A stretch of 53,140 nucleotides of DNA from Flavobacteriales bacterium (GTDB lineage Bacteria > Bacteroidota > Bacteroidia > CAIKAF01), in contig JAOABX010000018.1 of assembly GCA_026418175.1 (NCBI GenBank), positions 1 through 53,140 of the forward strand, given 5' to 3'. A program made the translations under genes and the position numbers. The notes under the pieces were generated by a model that did not search any database, was not told the DNA's origin, and saw nothing but the letters and a program-made list of their open reading frames with translations. Position 1 is the stretch's first letter. Every line of letters begins with the position of its first letter. This document shows, piece by piece, positions 1 through 5,697 of the stretch.

Positions 1-1
1 G

Positions 2-406
2 TGTAAAGACTGCCCCTTAAGAACACAGTGTATCGGCAAAAGCGATTTCAAAAAAATAGAAGACAGCATTGATAAACCGCTTTATGATGAGATGCACGCC
101 CGCCTGCAAAGCGCCAAAGCCAAACGCATGGCTAAGCTGCGTAGCAGCACCGTAGAGCCGGTGCTGGGAACACTCATCAACTTTATGGGTATGCGCAGAA
201 TATGGACACGGGGCATAGCAGGCGCCACCAAGTTTCTCTTAGGCGCTGCCATTGCGTACAACCTCAAAAAATGGATGAAGTTTAAAGAGAGGAAAACCAA
301 AGTAGCGGTGATGATGAAAGAACTGCCGAAAAAAGCCGAAAAAATGATGAAAAATGACTTATTTTTCTTTTACCGCCCATGCTACACGCCAGTAAGCATG
401 GTATAA
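2..406 (+). CDS. IS1182-type transposase, C-terminal part (cut by window edge)
   Basis: The frame is open from the left edge, so the N-terminus lies outside the window. The visible part starts with a cysteine cluster (CKDCPLRTQC). It is followed by a KKIEDSIDKPLYDEM stretch and then EPVLGTLINFMGMRR and RGIAGATKFLLGAAIAYNLKKW. That order matches the end of IS1182-family DDE transposases, where the E of 'VEPVLG' would be the third catalytic acid. The last residues (about YRPCYTPVSMV) look unlike a transposase end and may be read-through into flanking DNA. A small inverted repeat (CCATGCT at 377-383, AGCATGG at 395-401) overlaps the stop codon. It could belong to the element end or act as a weak terminator. 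Whether the copy is intact cannot be judged from here. Confidence 0.75.
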   Translation, partial: CKDCPLRTQCIGKSDFKKIEDSIDKPLYDEMHARLQSAKAKRMAKLRSSTVEPVLGTLINFMGMRRIWTRGIAGATKFLLGAAIAYNLKKWMKFKERKTKVAVMMKELPKKAEKMMKNDLFFFYRPCYTPVSMV

Positions 407-416
407 TTAAATGTTT

Positions 417-494
417 CGCTAAACCGGAAAATATTTATCCGACCAAGCGTATTTCATCGCAGTGGGGGTTGTGCAACGGCTACCGCTGTTGGCG
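417..494 (-). other. attC-like foldable site at the end of the PRTase-NADAR unit
   Basis: On the minus strand this 78-base segment can fold with its two ends paired. CGC-C-AAC at 494-488 pairs with GTT-TA-GCG at 424-417, and CGG at 485-483 pairs with CCG at 427-425. Two bases (AG) are left unpaired between the two stems. Paired outer and inner boxes with unpaired bases between them, and a length of about 60-140 bases, describe integron attC sites. The boxes do not match the classical RYYYAAC/GTTRRRY consensus fully, and the stems are short. The call is an inference from geometry and from its position just after the NADAR gene. Confidence 0.35.
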
Positions 495-503
495 GTATTT
501 GCT
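488..503 (+). repeat. Left copy of inverted repeat bounding the PRTase-NADAR unit
   Basis: The sequence is GTTGGCGGTATTTGCT on the plus strand. Its inverse, AGCATTACCGCCAAC, lies at 2514-2528. The first ten bases match exactly, and the rest match if one base is gapped. The repeat begins six bases after the NADAR stop codon. It also forms half of a local hairpin, TACCGC (481-486) with GCGGTA (492-497). Confidence 0.7.
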
Positions 504-508
504 TCTTT

Positions 509-1345
509 TCAGAATGGTAAAGTCGCTTGTCCTTCGTAATTGTTTTTTGCTTTGGTTGATTTTGATTTTGTTGTTCTCTTTTTAGTTGTCTTCTTAACTT
601 GTTCCTTATTCTCTATTTCAATTTTCGATTCACTTACGATTGTCTGTTCGCTTTCTACTTTAGGATACTCCCTTTCTTTTGATGTCCAAGTTTTAAGATT
701 TTCGATTTCAAAATATCTTGTCGTTTTTTTAATTGTTGAAATAAAATTTTCTCGTTCATCAATCGTCTCAATTTTTTTTCCTAAGAGCGTGAAATTTAAA
801 ATATTTAAAGGCTCAACTACGAACATTTCATAACTGTATCTTTTTTCATTATAAAATTGTCTTAGCTCCATAAGCAGCCGTCCTAAAGCATTTGTGCCTT
901 TAAGAATATTCTCGTCTTGTTTATCCCTTATTGCACCCCAAAAATCATCTTTGCTACTTTCTTCTACTATCGGCCTATCAAAAGTGCTTTCTAATAATTT
1001 CCCAAACTCAAAAAAATTCTGCGCAAGTTTCACTCTCAAACACCAACGCATTATTTTAATTCGAGTATCTTTCCAATCTACTCTTGAATTACTTCTATAT
1101 GGCTTACCTACCATTTTAGCTGACATTGGGCTTTTCTCTTTGATTATTTTTTCTTGAATATCTGGAAGGTGAGGAAATCTACAAGCCTGATATAATGCTT
1201 CAGAAGTAAGTATATGAACACCATTCACTTTTAATGGAAAGCCTGAAGCCATATTTGAAAGACCACCATAAAGTTCTTTGGTCTTTCTGAATACACAACA
1301 CTCATTTGCGTTGTAGATTTTATGTTCGTGTTTTTTTGTTTTCAT
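509..1345 (-). CDS. NADAR-domain protein (YbiA-like) with SSB-like C-terminal tip
   Basis: Residues about 18-162 form a NADAR/YbiA-like domain. The marks are LSNM (30s), SEALYQA (48-54), RVKLAQN (104-110), DDFWG (133-137) and GTNALGRLLMELR (150-162). NADAR enzymes bind NAD-derived ribosides, and some remove ADP-ribose from guanine in DNA or RNA, acting as antitoxins to DarT-type toxins. Lys106 is a candidate catalytic lysine (my inference). Residues about 215-278 are low in complexity and lysine-rich, and end in ATLPF. The start ATG lies 67 bases after the annotated end of the upstream PRTase gene, but only 2 bases after its stop if the G6 frameshift is corrected. Transcription and translation are therefore probably coupled. 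The gene lies inside the 488-2528 inverted repeats, which suggests horizontal transfer. Confidence 0.8.
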   Translation of the reverse strand: MKTKKHEHKIYNANECCVFRKTKELYGGLSNMASGFPLKVNGVHILTSEALYQACRFPHLPDIQEKIIKEKSPMSAKMVGKPYRSNSRVDWKDTRIKIMRWCLRVKLAQNFFEFGKLLESTFDRPIVEESSKDDFWGAIRDKQDENILKGTNALGRLLMELRQFYNEKRYSYEMFVVEPLNILNFTLLGKKIETIDERENFISTIKKTTRYFEIENLKTWTSKEREYPKVESEQTIVSESKIEIENKEQVKKTTKKRTTKSKSTKAKNNYEGQATLPF

Positions 1346-1347
1346 AA

Positions 1348-1432
1348 TTAGAAAGGTAAATCAAAAGGTAAATCATCATCAAGCGTTGTACTATCAGGTA
1401 CAAAGTTAAAATTTACAATTGGGTTACCCCCC
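1348..1432 (-). other. Out-of-frame 3' extension of the PRTase gene behind a G6 tract
   Basis: The minus strand has six Gs at 1432-1427, after codons AAC C. As written, the frame ends RGVTQL-stop at 1413. A shift of one base at the G tract (-1 slippage, or seven Gs) opens a frame that continues RGGNPIVNFNFVP and ends TTLDDDLPFDLPF. Its stop codon is at 1350-1348, two bases before the NADAR ATG. The extended product would be 383 residues. The extension has plausible protein composition, and its end is spaced ideally for coupling. Possible causes are a sequencing error, an inactivating mutation, phase variation, or polymerase or ribosome slippage. Confidence 0.65.
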
Positions 1433-2498
1433 GGTTTACCTTAAATAGTGGCGTAAATCCACCACCGGAATACCAAAATACTAATGGGGCATTATTAGGA
1501 ACATTACGCCAAGTAAAACACAATGCACCGAATCCAAAATTTTTCAATGCTGGTATTGAGTATCCCAGTGCTCTCATATTCTTATTTATAGGATTGGCAT
1601 TTTTCAATATTTCAATTCCTTTTTGAAGAAAGGCATTCTCCACAATAATTCTATTCTCTGCACTTGTAAAAAACAGTTCGGACGCTGGCTGTCCAGCAGG
1701 TCTAAAAAACTCTTCTTTGCTTATTGTATTATACTTTTTAGTATGATTATCGACCAGTTCGATAATTTCATTCTTGTAGTCATTAACAATCTGCGGCTGA
1801 CCGTTCTCAAGTGGATACAATAAGTCAATTTTTGAATTTAAGCCTATTCCATTTTCAATTTCAATTAGTCTATACATTTTATGTTTTAAAGATACATCAT
1901 TAGAAATTTTGTACCGCATCTCAGCTACTTTCTTTCGGTAATTTTTTTCGTGTATAAAAATGTATGCAAATACTAAGGTTGTTGAATTGTCAGCTACTGC
2001 TTGAGCATTGGTTTTATATAGGGAAAAATTTTGTTGTGACCATTTTTTTATATCGGATATAAGCGTTAACCCTGTGCAGAGTATGTCATCCATATATATG
2101 GATAATTTTTTTGAAGTAGTTCCGCAGTCAGCAAGAGAAATCCCATATTTTTCTTGAATTAATTCATCAAACAATGAGAGCATAATTCTCTGGCTCTTTC
2201 CTTCAGGCTGAAGATTTAAAAAGTCAGAGTTTTTCAGAAATTCAACAGCACTATTAAAATTGAAATCCTTGGTCAACACTTGAATAACTTGGTCTAGGAA
2301 GTTTTTAACTTTTGATTTCGAACAATACCTTTTTTTGAAAATATTATCGAGCTCAGTAAGAATTGGTAATCTCAAGTCATCGTCAAACTGATTAATCCAA
2401 TTTCTGATCCTTTCAGTTGTCATACGAACAGGAGGGCTGTTTTCGTCCGCCCGATAGTCTTCTAATGTCTGATAGATACTTGTTATTAATTGTTCCAT
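1413..2498 (-). CDS. Phosphoribosyltransferase-fold conflict-system protein (PRTase-CE-like)
   Basis: The central motif IYMDDILCTG at residues 134-143 is the hydrophobic-strand, DD, xxxTG signature of the PRPP-binding loop of type I phosphoribosyltransferases. Flanking regions are helical. The C-terminal block 311-354 (LGYSIPALKN, FGFGALCFTW, then PLVFWYSGGGFTPLF) looks like a conserved family end. I associate this architecture with the PRTase-CE group proposed as effectors in bacterial conflict systems. That assignment is from memory and needs a profile search. No signal peptide or membrane segment is seen, so it should be cytosolic. The gene precedes a NADAR gene on the same strand. As written it is 361 residues, ending in VTQL after a G6 tract; the likely intended product is 383 residues. 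Its ATG lies 16 bases downstream of the inverted-repeat boundary. Confidence 0.65.
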   Translation of the reverse strand: MEQLITSIYQTLEDYRADENSPPVRMTTERIRNWINQFDDDLRLPILTELDNIFKKRYCSKSKVKNFLDQVIQVLTKDFNFNSAVEFLKNSDFLNLQPEGKSQRIMLSLFDELIQEKYGISLADCGTTSKKLSIYMDDILCTGLTLISDIKKWSQQNFSLYKTNAQAVADNSTTLVFAYIFIHEKNYRKKVAEMRYKISNDVSLKHKMYRLIEIENGIGLNSKIDLLYPLENGQPQIVNDYKNEIIELVDNHTKKYNTISKEEFFRPAGQPASELFFTSAENRIIVENAFLQKGIEILKNANPINKNMRALGYSIPALKNFGFGALCFTWRNVPNNAPLVFWYSGGGFTPLFKVNRGVTQL

Positions 2499-2513
2499 TG
2501 TCGTTGTCTTTTT

Positions 2514-2528
2514 AGCATTACCGCCAAC
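2514..2528 (-). repeat. Right copy of inverted repeat bounding the PRTase-NADAR unit
   Basis: On the minus strand this reads GTTGGCGGTAATGCT and lies 15 bases before the PRTase start codon, so the start of the unit would be GTTGGCG. It is the inverse of 488-503. The 129-base stretch 2499-2627 between the PRTase and recombinase genes contains this repeat and no other gene. If the unit is an integron-type cassette, the insertion site (attI-like) would lie here. I see no clear promoter in it. Confidence 0.7.
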
Positions 2529-2627
2529 TTGATTATAAGTCTGAAAAAATCATCCTTTTGCATCCAATAGTGGAAAATAGGTCTGATTTTTTTCTCCTTT
2601 TCTCTAACTTCAATTTTATAAAATTTA

Positions 2628-3758
2628 TTATAAATCATCAAACGGACTTTTTATTTTTTTTAAACTCTTGTTTGTAACATGAGTGTATATTTCCGTAGTT
2701 TTTAAATGTTTGTGTCCAAGTAGTGCTTGTATGTATCGTATATCGGTGCCGGCATCCAGTAAATGCGTGGCATAAGCATGCCGTAACCAGTGCAGTGTGA
2801 CCGCCTTTTTTATTCCTGCTTTTTGTACCGCTTGTTTTAATACGCTTTGTAAACTTTTTTCACTGTATGGTGTACAGGGTTTTTGCCCTTCAAATAGCCA
2901 TTTTTTTGGCCGGTAAGCTTTATAATAAGTACGTAACATGTGTATGATTTTTTCCGAGATAGGAATTACTCTATCTTTTTTCCCTTTTGCATTTTGAATC
3001 AACAATACATGTCTTTTACTATCAATATCCGTTATTTTTAGATTTAACAATTCGCTCCTGCGCAATCCACATGCATATAGTAAACTTAGCATGGTTTTAT
3101 GTTTTATATTTGCCGGGGCTTCTATTATGGCTTTTACTTCCTCTTGGCTGAGTATGGGGGGTAGTTTTCTACCCTGCTTTGGACGGTGAATATCTTCAGG
3201 CTTTAACCGGCTTTTAGTAATTCGGCTATAAAATAATTTCACGGCATTTACTACCTGGTTCTGAAACGATGAAGAATAATTATTTTTAAGTATGTATTGG
3301 TTGTTAAATTCCACTAAGTCTTGTTCTGTAATTTTTGAAATGGGTGTGAACGCATGGTAGCGTAAAAAAATACGTATGGCCTCTGTATAGGTTTTAATGG
3401 TGCTACTACTGTAGCGTTTTGAACGCATCCACTGTTCAAATATCCGAATTTGTTCGGCCGCTTCTTCGCTTAGCATTGGCAAGTTTTCGCTTGGCTGCTT
3501 TGGTGTTTTTTGGGTCAAGGTATTTTCATTCAGTTTCGGTAATTCAGTCAAGTCCAGCCATGCTATATTTTTCAGCGTTTTATAGAGCTGTTCAAAGTTT
3601 TGTTTGGTATTTTCCAAATACCAGCATTGTAAATTTTTACTCCACAACGCCCCGATGGCTTTTACATTTTTTATAAGGCTTTTATCGTAAGGAAAGTAAA
3701 TACCTATACAATTTTTGCCATCTTTCTTAATGGCTTTTAGAGTGATGGTTTTTGTCAT
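2628..3758 (-). CDS. Tyrosine recombinase/integrase with extra N-terminal domain
   Basis: This 376-residue protein has a SAM-like core-binding domain at about 98-185 and a catalytic domain at about 197-365. The full set of catalytic residues is present: R233 (GLRRSEL), K258 (AKGKKDR), H323 and R326 (HWLRH), H349 (LLGHK) and the nucleophile Y358 (TTEIYTHV). It ends in SPFDDL. Residues 1-70, including GALWSKNLQCWYLE, form an additional small domain that plain XerC/XerD lack, perhaps for DNA-arm binding. The gene is next to and upstream of the repeat-bounded PRTase-NADAR unit and points the same way, so it is the likely enzyme that moves the unit. I do not see the additional patch that marks classical integron integrases. 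Confidence 0.85.
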   Translation of the reverse strand: MTKTITLKAIKKDGKNCIGIYFPYDKSLIKNVKAIGALWSKNLQCWYLENTKQNFEQLYKTLKNIAWLDLTELPKLNENTLTQKTPKQPSENLPMLSEEAAEQIRIFEQWMRSKRYSSSTIKTYTEAIRIFLRYHAFTPISKITEQDLVEFNNQYILKNNYSSSFQNQVVNAVKLFYSRITKSRLKPEDIHRPKQGRKLPPILSQEEVKAIIEAPANIKHKTMLSLLYACGLRRSELLNLKITDIDSKRHVLLIQNAKGKKDRVIPISEKIIHMLRTYYKAYRPKKWLFEGQKPCTPYSEKSLQSVLKQAVQKAGIKKAVTLHWLRHAYATHLLDAGTDIRYIQALLGHKHLKTTEIYTHVTNKSLKKIKSPFDDL

Positions 3759-3820
3759 GATATGTTACCAATTTCTGTTCATTAAAAATAATGAATTGAA
3801 ATTTTGTCATCCCATATTCA

Positions 3821-5011
3821 TTACATCGTAACTTCATCCACACTTTCTAAAATGATTTTGCAGGCTTTTTTAATTTGTTCGGATGTAATCACCAGGGGAG
3901 GGGAGAGGCGTAAACTCTGCGCATTGAACAAAAACCAATCGGTTAGTATTCCTTTTTCCAGGCAGCGGGCAATGACTTGTTTATTAAACGCCTCGCTTTC
4001 AAATTCTACAGCTAACATGAGTCCTTTACCGGATATTTGTTTGATAGCCGGATGAACCAAATACTGTCTGAATAATGCCTCTTTTGAGGCCACTTCTTGG
4101 ATGTAAGGTTTTTGTAGTAAAACTTTTAATGTGGCTAACGAAGCTGCACAACTTACCGGATGCCCGCCAAACGTAGTGATATGCCCTAATACCGGATTAT
4201 GCGTCAAACACAACATAATATCACGCGATGCAATGAAGGCCCCCAAAGGCATTCCCCCGCCAAATCCTTTGGCCAGTACTAATACATCAGGCACCACACC
4301 GTAGTGTTCAAAGGCAAATAACTTACCGGTGCGCCCATAGCCGGTTTGTATTTCATCAAATATCAGCAAAGCTCCTACTTCGTTACAGCGTTCACGCAAT
4401 TTTTTCAGCCATGCTGCTTGCGCCGGCACATAGCCGGCTTCGCCTTGTACCGGTTCCACAATTACAGCGGCAGTTCTGCATGAAATTTTTTTCAAATCTT
4501 CCTCACAATTGTAGCGCAGAATTTTATTGCCCGGTACCAGCGGTCGGAATGCCTGCTTAAAATACTCATCACCCATCAGGCTTAGCGCCCCTTGCGTACT
4601 TCCATGATAGGCTTTTGCAAACGACACGGTTTCAAACCTTCCGGTGTATCGCTTGGCTAATTTTACTGCACCCTCTATCGCTTCGCTTCCACTGTTTACA
4701 TAATACACCATCTGCAAATTTTCCGGCAAGAGGGTGGCTAATTTTCTGGCCAATTGTACTTGCGGGCTTTGTATAATCTCTCCATACACCATCAGGTGCA
4801 TGTATTTTCGCATTTGTTTTTGTATAGCTCGAACCACTGATGGATACCCATGCCCCAAATTACTTACCGAGATTCCCGATATTAAATCCATATAGCGCTT
4901 GCGGTTACGGTCAGTCAGCAACACTCCGCGAGCCTTTACAATTTCCAACATCAACGGTTCGGGGCTGGTTTGCCCTTGATGTTGCAAGAATAAACTTCGT
5001 AACGAAATCAT
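3821..5011 (-). CDS. Class III PLP-dependent aminotransferase (acetylornithine/ornithine type)
   Basis: The protein is 396 residues, the usual length for fold type I class III aminotransferases. Visible motifs are YYVNSGSEA (phosphate-binding region), AKAYHGST, IVEPVQGEAGY, the PLP-ring aspartate in LLIFDEIQTGYGRTG, and the Schiff-base lysine in LAKGFGGGMPLG. Together these indicate transfer of an amino group from an omega-amino or ornithine-type donor to 2-oxoglutarate in the cytosol. The exact substrate cannot be fixed; there are no arginine or ornithine pathway genes next to it. It stands alone between the mobile region and a 650-base intergenic stretch. A hairpin (TTCATTA 3778-3784, TAATGAA 3789-3795) lies between its end and the recombinase gene. 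Confidence 0.88.
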   Translation of the reverse strand: MISLRSLFLQHQGQTSPEPLMLEIVKARGVLLTDRNRKRYMDLISGISVSNLGHGYPSVVRAIQKQMRKYMHLMVYGEIIQSPQVQLARKLATLLPENLQMVYYVNSGSEAIEGAVKLAKRYTGRFETVSFAKAYHGSTQGALSLMGDEYFKQAFRPLVPGNKILRYNCEEDLKKISCRTAAVIVEPVQGEAGYVPAQAAWLKKLRERCNEVGALLIFDEIQTGYGRTGKLFAFEHYGVVPDVLVLAKGFGGGMPLGAFIASRDIMLCLTHNPVLGHITTFGGHPVSCAASLATLKVLLQKPYIQEVASKEALFRQYLVHPAIKQISGKGLMLAVEFESEAFNKQVIARCLEKGILTDWFLFNAQSLRLSPPLVITSEQIKKACKIILESVDEVTM

Positions 5012-5056
5012 GCTGCAAGTTAGTAATCCATTTTTTTCTAATGATAATTTTTTTCA

Positions 5057-5207
5057 GGGGGGCATACGCGTGTTTCGCTACTATGCAGCATGGTTGCAAC
5101 CCAGCTGCACTAAGGCTGCGCGGGCTTATTGCCAGTCGCCTGCTCGCCTAAGTGCAGCTAATTTGCATCCTGTGCTGCATACCGCTTCACCCGCTGCCCC
5201 AACTTCT
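5057..5207. repeat. Long imperfect palindrome in intergenic region
   Basis: The arms TATGCAGCA (5082-5090) and TGCTGCATA (5173-5181) are perfect inverses, as are AGCTGCACT (5103-5111) and AGTGCAGCT (5151-5159). The sequence between them also pairs (GGTTGCAA 5092-5099 with TTGCATCC 5063+100 to 5070+100, i.e. 5163-5170, one mismatch). Outside, a GGGGCA near 5059-5064 faces TGCCCC near 5195-5200, with partial pairing between. The whole forms a stem of 25 or more base pairs around a loop of about 40 bases. It is GC-rich compared with its surroundings. It contains no gene and may be a MITE, a REP-like element or a structured RNA. Confidence 0.6.
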
Positions 5208-5466
5208 GCATTTACGTTCTTTTAGTTTTTTACCTCAGGCTTATTTTCTCTTAAAAAACGAGCACCATCATTGGTAAAAAAAAGAGGTATAGCTTAAAAA
5301 TTAATTTAATTTTTGAATATAAATGGGGCTAACAGGTTTTAGTAATAACCTTAAATAATAATATTCTCAACATATTTTGCCCGAATGCATTCAAACATAA
5401 TCACCGAAGAAATGAAAAAAGCATGGCTGATACGTACAAAGGCTACGATGGCTAAAATTCAACGCC

Positions 5467-5620
5467 TAGATAATGGCAGCCGGATGGAAGCGGAAAGCCC
5501 GCAGCGGCGAATGCCGCAGCACACAGGGTAGTAGGGCCGAGCAGACAAGGACACTACAGCCCTGATGCGATGCGTGCATGAGCCGCGAGGACTTGCAGCG
5601 TACAGCCGTGCATGCCCCCG
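5467..5620. repeat. GC-rich structured block, possible dispersed intergenic repeat
   Basis: This block is far more GC-rich than the AT-rich DNA at 5230-5400 beside it. It contains hairpin GCGGC-GAAT-GCCGC (5504-5517), a stem AGGGTAGT (5525-5532) with ACTA/CCCT (5553-5563, three-base bulge), and a direct repeat GTGCATG (5574-5580, 5608-5614). Read on the minus strand it begins with a run of Gs followed by CAT, as does the palindrome at 5057 on the plus strand. I see no convincing coding frame. The rest of 5012-5697 is AT-rich and appears empty. Confidence 0.4.
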
Positions 5621-5697
5621 CATCATTATTAAAAAAGAAATGATTAGATGTTTGTATTTCGTTGTGCTATGCCTTTACATTTTTTTATTTTTGGTAC

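Noticed and set aside
5385-5531. A 48-codon frame starting MHSNIITEEM
   Set aside because: It runs into the GC-rich structured block, has no clear start signal, and its second half translates to an R/P/Q-rich stretch. It may be a gene remnant, but I cannot support it.
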